Positions 36,204 through 44,484 of a stretch of DNA of 44,647 bases are shown one piece after another (position 1 is the first letter of the stretch; the number at the start of each line of letters is the position of its first letter). This DNA comes from Acidobacteriota bacterium. GTDB taxonomy: Bacteria; Acidobacteriota; Terriglobia; Bryobacterales; Bryobacteraceae. The stretch spans positions 1 through 44,647 of the forward strand of contig VFZW01000009.1 of assembly GCA_016871055.1 (NCBI GenBank), given 5' to 3'. The notes under the pieces are model-generated. The model made no database searches. It saw only the letters and a list, made by a program, of their open reading frames with translations, and was not told the origin of the DNA. Position numbers and translations under genes: made by a program.

Positions 36204-39098
36204 TCAGAAAGTCAGACGCAAAGCCAGTTGATGCTGGCGGGAATCGAACGCGGCCAGCGACTGGCCGAAGTTGGCGGAACTCAGCACGCCATCGGGCAGA
36301 TCGTAGTTCGCCGTGTTCGTGATGTTGTGAGACTCGGCGCGGAACTGTAGCTTCCAACGCTCGGAAATTTGGAAGTTCTTGAAGAGCGAGATGTTGCCGG
36401 AAAGCAGTGTGTCGGCGCGCTCCGTGTTGCGGCCGATCGTACCGAAGACGCCCCGGACCGGGGTTAATTGGGCCTTGGTAAAGCCCGGCGCGACATCGAT
36501 CGCACGGCGCGCGCCCGGCCTGCGAAGCAGCGAGCCAGCGACGTCGAAAATGCGATTGTTGTTGTTGCCCAGCGGGGTATCGACGCCTGCGTACAGCGTG
36601 TACGGACGGCCCGAGTTCGCCGTGACGATGCCTTGTACCGACCATCCGCCGAGCAGACGGTTTTTCGCCATCCACGGCAGCTCGTACGACCACGCCGTGT
36701 TGAACAGATGCCGCACGTCGAAGTCCGCAGCGCCGCGATTCAACTGCCAGTTGCGTTCGTCGAGCGCCAGAATGCCGCGATCGAGATTCTGGTTCGTACT
36801 CGGAATATCGCTCACCGTATCGATGAACTTGGAGTACGTGTAGCTCGTGCGGATCATCATTCCGCGACGCTGCCAGGTGAACGAACTCTGCAATCCGTGA
36901 TAGTGGGAATTCTGTCCGGTCGCCAGTACGTTAACGACGCCAACCGTAGGGTTGGGCCGAGCCGCCTGCGCCAGTCCGTCCCCTCCGTTCGGGCGATTCG
37001 TGTAAGGCAGCTTGCGCGACAGCGTGCCGAGGTAGCCCGCCGAAAACGTCGTCTGCGGGTTGAACAGTTCGCGTTCGTAGGTCAGCGTCAGATGCTGTGC
37101 GTAAGGATTGCGCAGATCGCCGCTGGGATAAACCAGACCGCTCGGCAGGCTCGACGAAGCGCCTTCCAGCAGATTCGGGAAACGGGGCGCCGCGTTGGCC
37201 TGACTGATGATCAACGGCGGGTTGAACCGCGACAGCCCCGCGAACGAAAGCTCGAGCACGTTGTAGTAGATTCCGTAGCCGCCGCGCACGACGGACTTGC
37301 CGTCGCGGTCGGCGCGCCATGCGAAACAAAAACGGGGAGCGATGTTGTTTTTGTCGCTATTGATCCGGTAGCGGCCGGCGATCAGCCCGTTGTCCTCGCT
37401 CGGCACCTGGTTGTATTCATAGCGAACGCCCAGGTTCAACTGTAGCCGGCGCGTCAGGTGCCAGTCGTCCTGGAAGAACGTGTTCAACTCGGTCGCGCGC
37501 AAGCCAACGAACGGCTGGCCGGCGTTGCGCGAATAGGACGCCGCGTGCCCGGCGAGAAAATCGGCGACGTTGTTGAATCGCAGCGAACCGTTGAACTGCG
37601 CGTTGATCACGCCATTGTTCAACTGCATGCGCCGCGCGGCGATGCCGGTCTTTAGTGTGTGCTTGCCCATTACGATCGACAAATCGTTGGTGTACTGATA
37701 GTTGTTTTGAAACGTGCGGCGGCCGAGGAAACTCGAAAAGCCGAGCGACGTCAAGCCGTTCACCTGCACGAAGCCGACCTGTGGCATCAGCAACACGTTT
37801 TCTTGAAACGTATCGAGCAGCTTGTACCGTGTGTAGTTGAAGCGGGCCTCGTTGACAACGTTCGATTTCGGCGTCCAGATGTGATGTAGAGAATGGCCCT
37901 GGGGCTGCGTCTGCACGTTGGAATTTTGCTGCGCGGCGCCGGACGTGTTCTGGTTGTTCGAGTTGAGGTAGGTCGACCGCGAGAACAGCTTTTGCGAGTT
38001 CGAAAGGTTCATGTCGAACCGCACCAGAAACGTCTGCATGAAGCCGCCTTGCGGTGCGTTGGCGCGATGCAGATTCGTGCCCGGTTGGTTCGGCTCGGGG
38101 AATCGGTCGACCAGCGGCTTCACCGCCGCCACGGCTTGCGCGCGCTGCACGGGCAGCAGCGTTTGTATCGTCGTCGCCGAACTGACCACGCGCTTGAACC
38201 CTTCCCAGTTGCCGAAGATAAAGGCTTTGTCTTTCTTGATCGCGCCGCCGGCCGATCCGCCGAAGAAGTTGAACTTAAGCGGCGGCTTCTGGTTGTCGAA
38301 CGCGTTGCGCGCGGCCATTTTGTCGTGGCGGAAATACTCGTAGAAACTGCCGTGCCACTCATTGCCGCCGCGTTTGGTGACCATCGAAATGATTGCGCCG
38401 TTTTGCCGTCCGTACTCGGCCTTGAAGTTGTGCGTCAATACCTGCATGCCTTCGATCGACTCCGACGCGATCAGTTGCTCGCTCACGCCGCGGCCCATCA
38501 ACATGCCGCCCTCGATCTCGTTGTAGTCGTTCGAATCGATCAGATAGTTGTTGTTGCGATTGCGCGCGCCGGCAACCGAGAACGGCCGGTGCGCCGCCGT
38601 CGACGGCGTGACCGCCGGCGTCAAATACGCCTGATTGCGGAAGTTCCGCCCCGTGCCCCCGGCGACCATGGGCAAATCCTGCATCAACGCCTGGCCATAG
38701 GTCTTGCCGTCTCCGGAGGCGTCGAAGTTCACTGCGCTGACGCCCTCGCTGGACACCGTAACTTCCTGTTTCGTCGATTCCGGATTCAGCGACGCTCTGA
38801 TCGACTGCGCTCTTCCAACGACAAGTGTGATCCGTTCAAACGTGGTCCGCGCAAAACCCGGCGCGGTGACCTCCACGCGGTAATCTCCCGGCGCAAGCGA
38901 CGGCGCGCGGAAGACTCCGGTCTCATCGGTCGATAACTTCAACTCGGCGTTGGTGCCGAGGTTTACAATGCGGACGTTGGCGTTTTGCACGGCGAGGCCT
39001 TGGGCGTCGATAACCGTGCCGTTTATTGAGCTGCTGATGCTCTGCGCGAACGCGGCCGAAACGGCAATCGTCGCCAGAAGCAAAAACTTCCGAAACAT
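36204..39098 (-). CDS. TonB-dependent outer-membrane receptor with N-terminal carboxypeptidase-regulatory domain
   Basis: 964 residues from ATG 39098, preceded by GAGGAG. A signal peptide ends AAFAQ. A carboxypeptidase-regulatory-like Ig domain (about 22-105; INGTVIDAQGLAVQNANVRI, DETGVFRAPSLAPGDYRVEV) is followed by a plug-like region (about 110-230, IDSNDYNEIEGGM) and a large beta-barrel. The protein ends in LALRLTF, a terminal Phe typical of outer-membrane barrels. This is the acidobacterial OmpA/TonB-like class, expected to import sugars, peptides or other nutrients. The cysteine-rich protein precedes it by 42 bases. Confidence 0.92.
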   Translation of the reverse strand: MFRKFLLLATIAVSAAFAQSISSSINGTVIDAQGLAVQNANVRIVNLGTNAELKLSTDETGVFRAPSLAPGDYRVEVTAPGFARTTFERITLVVGRAQSIRASLNPESTKQEVTVSSEGVSAVNFDASGDGKTYGQALMQDLPMVAGGTGRNFRNQAYLTPAVTPSTAAHRPFSVAGARNRNNNYLIDSNDYNEIEGGMLMGRGVSEQLIASESIEGMQVLTHNFKAEYGRQNGAIISMVTKRGGNEWHGSFYEYFRHDKMAARNAFDNQKPPLKFNFFGGSAGGAIKKDKAFIFGNWEGFKRVVSSATTIQTLLPVQRAQAVAAVKPLVDRFPEPNQPGTNLHRANAPQGGFMQTFLVRFDMNLSNSQKLFSRSTYLNSNNQNTSGAAQQNSNVQTQPQGHSLHHIWTPKSNVVNEARFNYTRYKLLDTFQENVLLMPQVGFVQVNGLTSLGFSSFLGRRTFQNNYQYTNDLSIVMGKHTLKTGIAARRMQLNNGVINAQFNGSLRFNNVADFLAGHAASYSRNAGQPFVGLRATELNTFFQDDWHLTRRLQLNLGVRYEYNQVPSEDNGLIAGRYRINSDKNNIAPRFCFAWRADRDGKSVVRGGYGIYYNVLELSFAGLSRFNPPLIISQANAAPRFPNLLEGASSSLPSGLVYPSGDLRNPYAQHLTLTYERELFNPQTTFSAGYLGTLSRKLPYTNRPNGGDGLAQAARPNPTVGVVNVLATGQNSHYHGLQSSFTWQRRGMMIRTSYTYSKFIDTVSDIPSTNQNLDRGILALDERNWQLNRGAADFDVRHLFNTAWSYELPWMAKNRLLGGWSVQGIVTANSGRPYTLYAGVDTPLGNNNNRIFDVAGSLLRRPGARRAIDVAPGFTKAQLTPVRGVFGTIGRNTERADTLLSGNISLFKNFQISERWKLQFRAESHNITNTANYDLPDGVLSSANFGQSLAAFDSRQHQLALRLTF

Positions 39099-39140
39099 GA
39101 TTCTCCTCAAATTCGTAAACTGCGGGCGATGAAACGCGGG

Positions 39141-39536
39141 CTAGGAAACGAATTGAGAAGGTGGAGGTCTTTGATAAAGGCTTGGATCGACGCCCGCGGT
39201 AGTGCGGGCCTCGTTCGCCGTCACCGCGATCGGTGCGAACACGGCGATCGGCTCGGTGGTCGGCGTCATCGGACTCGGCGCGGCGGTCAACAACGGCGCG
39301 GCGTTCGAAGGCTGTCCGCAGCAAGGAAGTTTGCAATGATTCGGCGCTTGCACAGCCGGCGCGTCATGCATCGCTTTGCGCTTGCAGCACATCTTCGCCT
39401 TGCCGGTGCGGCAGCACTCCATGCCGACCGGAACGTCGGTGACGCCCAGCGCGAGCATCGGCATGGCTTGCACAAAAAGGAACAACGCCAGCATCCAAAG
39501 GCTGGTGAAGCGCCGCTTTGTGAATGGGAACGACAC
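39141..39536 (-). CDS. small cysteine-rich secreted protein
   Basis: 131 residues from GTG 39536, with a signal peptide (about 8-30). The mature part has seven Cys in pairs: C41-C42, C50-C51, C68 and C72-C73, interspersed with K, H and M (KMCCKRKAMHD), suggesting copper or another soft metal as ligand. The tail is Pro/Thr-rich and ends SLYQRPPPSQFVS. I recall small CC-rich secreted proteins near acidobacterial TonB receptors, but none with a known function. A -10-like CATAAT ends nine bases before the start. Confidence 0.72.
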   Translation of the reverse strand: MSFPFTKRRFTSLWMLALFLFVQAMPMLALGVTDVPVGMECCRTGKAKMCCKRKAMHDAPAVQAPNHCKLPCCGQPSNAAPLLTAAPSPMTPTTEPIAVFAPIAVTANEARTTAGVDPSLYQRPPPSQFVS

Positions 39537-39597
39537 GGAAACAGAATTATGGTAGCAGAAGTGTACGCGGCGTGCGTTGATCGCTATTGCCGAAGAA

Positions 39598-39999
39598 TTA
39601 GTGAAGGAGCCCCCGTTCGAAGAGTTGCAAGCGTAACCTCATTCGTTTGCCGTCATTCAGCGCGAGCGCATTCACCGTTGCCCGGCCGACGGCTGAGAGA
39701 CCCTCGATGAGATGTCCATTCCAGCGGAAATGTCCGTCCCAGCTATCTCTGCGCGGGTGAAAGAGAACCGCGATTTCACCCGTTGCCGGGTCGATCCCAG
39801 CAAGGTTGGGCCCTTTCTTACGATTGCAAAAGTGGCATGCCAAGGCTAGGTTGTCGAGGTTGTCGGATGCAATGTGTTGGCGGGCGACTATGTGTTCGAA
39901 ATGGTGTGTGAATTCGCAGAATTGCTGTTGGAGTTGGCAATACTCACAGCGGTCCCCAGCACGCCAACGTACTTTGTCGCGAAGGGGTTCGGGTTTCAC
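39598..39999 (-). CDS. HNH endonuclease-like protein
   Basis: 133 residues with an HNH fold. Zinc-binding pairs are C18-x2-C21 (CEYC) and C55-x2-C58 (CHFCN), and the core runs FEHIVARQHIASDNLDNLAL. The GTG start at 39999 overlaps the stop of the small protein before it (TCAC on the plus strand, GTGA in coding sense), so the two are coupled. The pairing of a roughly 80-residue acidic protein with this HNH type recurs in several phyla; it may be a toxin-antitoxin-like or host-defence unit, though this is not established. Confidence 0.85.
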   Translation of the reverse strand: MKPEPLRDKVRWRAGDRCEYCQLQQQFCEFTHHFEHIVARQHIASDNLDNLALACHFCNRKKGPNLAGIDPATGEIAVLFHPRRDSWDGHFRWNGHLIEGLSAVGRATVNALALNDGKRMRLRLQLFERGLLH

Positions 40000-40241
40000 G
40001 CGGCCAAACGCCGTTGGGCCTTCAATTTCAGAACTGCGATCAAATCCGCGGCGTCGATCAATGCTTCATACTCGGCGTCCTCGTCGGGAGTAAGTTCGCC
40101 GTCGTTCGCACGGCTTGCCAGGTAGTCGACACGCGCCTGCACCTCGGGAGAAATCTGGAACGCTACGATTTGCCGCAACGCGGTTGGATCCAGCGAGGAG
40201 GCTAAAGGGTCAAGGAGGCCGTCCAGAGAGGCGGTGCTCAT
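39996..40241 (-). CDS. small acidic partner of the HNH protein
   Basis: 81 residues. The middle, QISPEVQARVDYLASRANDG, and ELTPDEDAEYEALIDAADLI are characteristic of a small helical family often encoded directly before HNH nucleases. It has no membrane segment or known catalytic motif. The stop overlaps the HNH start. The size, acidity and order (small protein first) are like an antitoxin, but the role is inferred from arrangement only. Confidence 0.78.
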   Translation of the reverse strand: MSTASLDGLLDPLASSLDPTALRQIVAFQISPEVQARVDYLASRANDGELTPDEDAEYEALIDAADLIAVLKLKAQRRLAA

Positions 40242-40528
40242 GCTTCAACGTTAGCACCATCGGGCGATTGCAAGACAGCGGATCTTCAAGCTATTGGTGT
40301 CTTTGCCGCCGACGGAGAGTCACTCATCTTCCCGCCACGGGAAGGAGAGCTCCCGCGGTTATTGGCGCGGGAACCGGTTTCGGTGGCGGAATCAAAACCC
40401 AAGCAACGTTTCCAAATGCTCTATCACCAGCCTGAGCGTTGGGGCGGAGATCACGTCCAGGTGTTCCCCAAATCGCTCGCGGGAGACGCTGCGGACATCG
40501 TCGCAAACCGGATCGCCTTTCAGCGTGA
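40242..40528 (+). other. gap with a possible gene remnant
   Basis: No confident gene is seen. On the plus strand an open frame from about 40249 to 40604 reads GVFAADGESLIFPPREGELP and then YHQPERWGGDHVQVFPKSLA, which looks protein-like. It has no good start codon at its left end (first ATG at 40362, mid-frame) and it runs into the end of the sulfatase on the other strand. It may be a decayed gene fragment or chance. Confidence 0.25.
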
Positions 40529-41956
40529 TCATAGCAAGCGCAGGAGAGACTGCCCGTACGCATCTCCCAACGCCTCGATCCGCGCCCGCAAACGCCGCCG
40601 GTGATCGGACAGCACTCCGGCGAATTTCGGATTTGTCGCGAGGTTGAGCGTCTCGCCCGGATCCTTCTCCATGTCGATCAGCATCTCGCGCGGCGCGTCG
40701 CCGGCGAACAGCGAGTACTTATAACGGCGGCTGCGTACCGTCCGCGAATCGACGCATTCAATGACCACATCCTCGCGCCACTCCTTGGCGCGGCCCTGTT
40801 CCACCAGCGGACGGACACTCCGGCCCGGTAAACCCTCGGGAGGCCTTATCCCGGCATAATCGCAAAGCGTGGGCAGCAGATCCACGCATGATGAAATCAG
40901 ATGCCGCTTGTCGACGCGCCCCGCCGGTGTGCGTCCGGGCCACGAGACGATAAACGGCACTCGCGCCGACTCTTCATACGGCAAGCTCTTATGTTCGAAG
41001 CCGTGGGCGGAGTCCATGTCCCCGTGGTCGCTCGAAAAGACGACCACCGTGTTGCGGTCGAGCCCCGTTTCGCGCAATGCCGTCAAGACCTTCCCGATCT
41101 CGGCATCCACCCGTTCGGTGAGCCGGCAGTAGGCCCATCGATGCATGCGCCAATCTTCGGTGCTCCAATGTTTGCGCACGTAGCCGCGGAAGCCGCCGTA
41201 GCGTCCGAGCGCCGCGGGCTCTTCGCTGGTTGGCGGGTGGTTGGCGGGCAGCGGCGGACAATGGCGCGCGAAGAAATCGCCGCGCTCGACTCCTGGCGGT
41301 GTCCGTAACGCCTCCGCCATGCAACTGCGCTCCACCACCGAGTTTGGATACATTCCCGGAAGGTTGTTGGCCTTGGTGTAGGCGTCGATGGCCATATAGC
41401 AGATGTCGTGCGGATTGATGAACGAGGCCACCATCAGAAACGGCTGCGTCTGTTTCTCACGCAAAAACGACGCGCAGCGCTCCGCCAGCGCGTCGCGTTC
41501 GTTCTCGGCTAGATATTCGAACCCGATGCTCGCCGGTGTTATCGGTTTCGGCCAATGCGTTTTGCCGCCGAACACCGTCCGATAGCCCGCGCGCCGGAAG
41601 ACGTGCCCCATCGCCTGTGGCAACGCGAGCTCTGGCACATTCGCCGCTCCGTTGGTGCGCATGTCGAAGTGGCTGGGGAATCGTCCGGTCATCATCGACG
41701 TGCGCGCGGGCATGCACACCGGATTCGACGAATACGCCAGATCGAAACGAACTCCCGCGGCCGCCAGGCTATCCATGTTCGGCGTCTTCAGCCACCGGTT
41801 GCCCATGCAACTCATCATGTTCCAGTGCTGCTGGTCCGTCATGATGTAGAGAATGTTTGGGCGCACGGGCGCGGCGGGCAACGCGGGTGCGCCAAGTGCC
41901 GCCGAGGCCGCGGTACGAAGGAAGCGGCGCCGGTCTTCGGAAGTGCTGCGGGGCAT
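40529..41956 (-). CDS. Tat-exported sulfatase, second copy
   Basis: 475 residues. A Tat leader (DRRRFLRTAASAALGAPAL) is followed by a type I sulfatase domain. The catalytic motif is CMPAR (C81-R85; the Cys becomes formylglycine), first metal site D41-Q42 (IMTDQQHW), and second site FSSDHGDMDS. It is only distantly like the sulfatase at 6969 (CSPSR motif, DD pair), so the two probably act on different sulfated substrates. The product has a C-terminal extension with AYGQSLLRLL. It is divergent from the isomerase gene at 42010. Confidence 0.92.
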   Translation of the reverse strand: MPRSTSEDRRRFLRTAASAALGAPALPAAPVRPNILYIMTDQQHWNMMSCMGNRWLKTPNMDSLAAAGVRFDLAYSSNPVCMPARTSMMTGRFPSHFDMRTNGAANVPELALPQAMGHVFRRAGYRTVFGGKTHWPKPITPASIGFEYLAENERDALAERCASFLREKQTQPFLMVASFINPHDICYMAIDAYTKANNLPGMYPNSVVERSCMAEALRTPPGVERGDFFARHCPPLPANHPPTSEEPAALGRYGGFRGYVRKHWSTEDWRMHRWAYCRLTERVDAEIGKVLTALRETGLDRNTVVVFSSDHGDMDSAHGFEHKSLPYEESARVPFIVSWPGRTPAGRVDKRHLISSCVDLLPTLCDYAGIRPPEGLPGRSVRPLVEQGRAKEWREDVVIECVDSRTVRSRRYKYSLFAGDAPREMLIDMEKDPGETLNLATNPKFAGVLSDHRRRLRARIEALGDAYGQSLLRLL

Positions 41957-42009
41957 CGGAACAGTTATATCGCAGTCCGCACCGCCTCAAACTCTGCTAT
42001 GTTCTCGCT
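41957..42009. promoter_or_regulatory. compact divergent promoter region
   Basis: The 53-base gap separates two divergent starts. On the minus strand TATAAC (complement of 41964-41969) ends 7 bases before ATG 41956, with TTTGAG 16 bases upstream of it as a weak -35. On the plus strand TATGTT (41998-42003) ends 6 bases before ATG 42010. No ribosome binding site precedes either start. Both messages may therefore be leaderless. Confidence 0.35.
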
Positions 42010-42912
42010 ATGGATTTCACACGCCGCCAGTTTGCCGCTTCGGCCGCGCTCTTCGCCTCACCCGGCCGCGCGGTCCGCCTCGGCGGGCCGATCTTTCTCA
42101 AGTCCGACGACCCCGCCGCGCTTGCCCGCGAACACAAGCGCCTGGGCTATGCCGCCGCATACTGCCCCGCCGCCGATGTGAAAAACACCCCGCGCGTCAA
42201 CGCCATCGAAGCCGCCTTCAAAGCCGAAAACGTCGTCATCGCCGAAGTCGGCGCGTGGAAGAATCTGCTCGATCCCGACGCCGCCAAACGCAAGGAGAAC
42301 TTCGACTACGTCGTCTCGCGCATGGCCCTCGCCGAAGCCGTCGGCGCGCGCTGCTGCGTCGACATCGCCGGCTCGTTTAACGACAAAGTCTGGTACGGCC
42401 CGCACAAGGACAACTTCACGCCCCGTTTCTTCGACGCCACGGTCGAAAACGCCCGCAAGATCATCGATGCCGTCAAACCGCGCCGCGCCAAATTCGCCTT
42501 CGAAATCATGGGCTGGTGCATGCCCGAAACCGCCGACCGCTACGTGCAACTCATCAAGGCCATCGACCGCCCGGCCTTCGCCGCGCACGTCGACGTCTGC
42601 AACGCCATCAACTCGCCGGAAAAATTCTACTCGAACGCCGCCGTGACCGATGAGATCTTTCGCAAACTTGGCAAGTGGATCGTCTCCTGCCACGCCAAGG
42701 ACCTGCAGTGGATCCCTGAAATGAACGTGCATTTCGTCGAAGTGATTCCGGGCCGCGGTGAGATCGACTACCGCCCCTACCTACGCGGCATCGCCGGATT
42801 GGGTTACGAAGCGCCGCTCATGCTGGAGCACTTGAAGACCGCCGAAGAGTACAACGAGGGCGCCGCCTACATTCGAAAGATCGGCGCGCAGGCCGGAGTG
42901 TCGTTTGCTTAG
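42010..42912 (+). CDS. sugar phosphate isomerase/epimerase-type TIM-barrel protein
   Basis: 300 residues. A Tat-like N terminus (MDFTRRQFAASAALFASPG) precedes an AP-endonuclease-2-type TIM barrel. Likely metal ligands are Glu in FAFEIMGW, Asp in AAHVDVCNAI, His in SCHAKDLQ, and Glu in LMLEHLKT. Members isomerise or epimerise sugars and inositols. I chose ATG 42010 because it begins the Tat motif. TTG 42905 of the next gene overlaps its end. Confidence 0.87.
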   Translation: MDFTRRQFAASAALFASPGRAVRLGGPIFLKSDDPAALAREHKRLGYAAAYCPAADVKNTPRVNAIEAAFKAENVVIAEVGAWKNLLDPDAAKRKENFDYVVSRMALAEAVGARCCVDIAGSFNDKVWYGPHKDNFTPRFFDATVENARKIIDAVKPRRAKFAFEIMGWCMPETADRYVQLIKAIDRPAFAAHVDVCNAINSPEKFYSNAAVTDEIFRKLGKWIVSCHAKDLQWIPEMNVHFVEVIPGRGEIDYRPYLRGIAGLGYEAPLMLEHLKTAEEYNEGAAYIRKIGAQAGVSFA

Positions 42913-43735
42913 ACGCGCCCTCATGCTCGCCGCCGCGTTGCGCCGCAAGGCCCGTGTGGTCTTCGTCACCGGCGACGACGAGTATCGCAGCGAGTACTCC
43001 ATGCCCGCGCTCGCGCGCATTCTCGAAACGCATCACAAGCTGAAGTGCGCGGTCTGCTTTGCGCGGCCCACGCCGCAGTCGAATGCCAATATCGAAGGCC
43101 TCGACGCGCTCAAGGACGCCGACCTGATGGTGCTCTTTCTTCGTTGGCGTGCGCTGCCCGAGGCGCAACTGGAGCCGATCCTTCAACACGTCGCGCAAGG
43201 CAAACCTACCGCCGGATTCCGCACGTCGACGCATTCGTTCAACTACCCGAAAGATCACCCGCGCTTTGCCGAAAACGACGGCTTCCCGCTGCGTGTCTTC
43301 GGCGCAAAGTGGACGCGCCATCACGGCCACACATCGACCACCGCGACGACAAAAGCGGAAAACCACCCCATCCTCAACGGCGTCGATCCCAAAATGACGA
43401 TACCGAGTTGGCTCTACACGGTCAATCCGCTGCAGGGCGATGTCACACCCCTGCTCATCGGCCGTGCCATCAACCCGGAGCGCAATCGCGACGACGGCCC
43501 GCAGCCGGTCGCTTGGACAAAGAAGCCCAACGTGTATTTCACGACGCTTGGCCATCCGGATGATTTCAAGAACGAGTCGTTCCGAAGGCTTGCCGTCAAC
43601 GGAATGCTCTGGACACTCGGCCGATCAATCCCTCGCAGCGGCGCCCGCGTCGATTTCGTCGGCGCCTACAGCCCGCCGCCTTCAGGAATTCCGCGCCTAA
43701 GCCGCCCGGTTAATATGAATCGCCACGATGCGTGA
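42905..43735 (+). CDS. ThuA-like trehalose-utilisation family protein
   Basis: 276 residues with a class I glutamine-amidotransferase-like ThuA fold: VVFVTGDDEYRSEYSMPAL at the start, LMVLFLRWRALP in the middle, THSFNYPK and PVAWTKKPNVYFTTLGHPDD near the end. ThuA-like proteins are thought to act in sugar utilisation, but their chemistry is not well established. The start is TTG 42905, overlapping the isomerase stop; ATG 42923 is an alternative. The last 39 bases overlap the convergent gene's end. Confidence 0.87.
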   Translation: MLRRALMLAAALRRKARVVFVTGDDEYRSEYSMPALARILETHHKLKCAVCFARPTPQSNANIEGLDALKDADLMVLFLRWRALPEAQLEPILQHVAQGKPTAGFRTSTHSFNYPKDHPRFAENDGFPLRVFGAKWTRHHGHTSTTATTKAENHPILNGVDPKMTIPSWLYTVNPLQGDVTPLLIGRAINPERNRDDGPQPVAWTKKPNVYFTTLGHPDDFKNESFRRLAVNGMLWTLGRSIPRSGARVDFVGAYSPPPSGIPRLSRPVNMNRHDA

Positions 43736-44065
43736 TGTCGTCACGCGTTTCCCGCCCGTCGGAAACGTGAACCGCAGTTCCGGCGCCAGATAGCCCTCGC
43801 GAAAAACGCGCGATGGATAGGTCGAGCCGATTCCCCGCACCAGCACCGGTTCGGGGCAATACTCCGGATGCCCGCAGATAATCGACTCGCCGTTACCCTG
43901 CGTCGTCACCGTGTATGTGTTGTTCTTCGTCTCGACGGAGACCACCGTGCCGGCCGGCAGCGAGTCCAGCAGCACGCCGCCTGTTGCGTCGGTTTCCGGA
44001 AGCGCTCCGCCGTCAAACCCATAGGTGGAGAGTTCGCTCGGACGTATAATCGCGGTGTCGTTCAT
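43697..44065 (-). CDS. tandem paralogue A, uncharacterised protein
   Basis: 122 residues from ATG 44065. It is clearly related along its length to the protein encoded at 44116-44484, sharing TKN-TYTV, GHPEYCPEPV, FREGYLAPE-RF and KRV-TSRIV. It has no signal peptide, membrane helix or known catalytic motif; it looks like a small all-beta fold. The two genes lie in the same direction, 50 bases apart. A -10-like TACAAT lies about 11 bases before the start. Function unknown. Confidence 0.8.
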   Translation of the reverse strand: MNDTAIIRPSELSTYGFDGGALPETDATGGVLLDSLPAGTVVSVETKNNTYTVTTQGNGESIICGHPEYCPEPVLVRGIGSTYPSRVFREGYLAPELRFTFPTGGKRVTTSRIVAIHINRAA

Positions 44066-44115
44066 CAAATGCCTTCATTGTACTAGTGCGTAGACCGAAG
44101 GCGAAACAGCTCAGC

Positions 44116-44484
44116 TTAATTCTTTCGCTTCCGTTCAATCGATACGATGCGCGACGTAGACACTCGTTTTCCGTCGGCCGGGAACGAAAACCGCATTTCC
44201 GGCGCGAGATACCCCTCGCGGAACAAACCGCTGAGGTAGCTGGCGCCGACGCCTTTCAGGGTCACCGGCTCCGGGCAATACTCGGGGTGGCCCCAAACGG
44301 TCGCCTCGCCGCCTTCCCGCGGAATGACGGTGTAGGTGTGATTCTTGGTTTTCACTTCAAGAATCGTACCCGGACGCAGCGTGTCCAGTTCGATGCCGCC
44401 GTCGGGGTCGAGTTTCAGGAACGATCCGCTAACGATCCCGCTGTTAGCGAATTCGTTGGAGCGAAGGATGGCGGAGTCGTTCAT
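44116..44484 (-). CDS. tandem paralogue B, uncharacterised protein
   Basis: 122 residues from ATG 44484, preceded by GGAGA. Its N-terminal third, MNDSAILRSNEFANSG, differs most from paralogue A. Conserved blocks are LRPGTILEVKTKNHTYTV, GHPEYCPEPV and FREGYLAPEMRF. I recall similar TRNS-TY-type small proteins in acidobacteria and planctomycetes. The duplication, and its retention with diverged N termini, suggest two partners or ligands. Function unknown. Confidence 0.8.
   Translation of the reverse strand: MNDSAILRSNEFANSGIVSGSFLKLDPDGGIELDTLRPGTILEVKTKNHTYTVIPREGGEATVWGHPEYCPEPVTLKGVGASYLSGLFREGYLAPEMRFSFPADGKRVSTSRIVSIERKRKN

Noticed and set aside
34945-36693. Longer start for the BNR protein
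   Set aside because: The extra 168 residues lie over the TonB gene and lack a signal peptide; ATG 36189 has AGGAGG and a signal peptide.
37893-38936. Plus-strand frame of 347 residues in the TonB receptor
   Set aside because: Arg-rich shadow with no recognisable domain.
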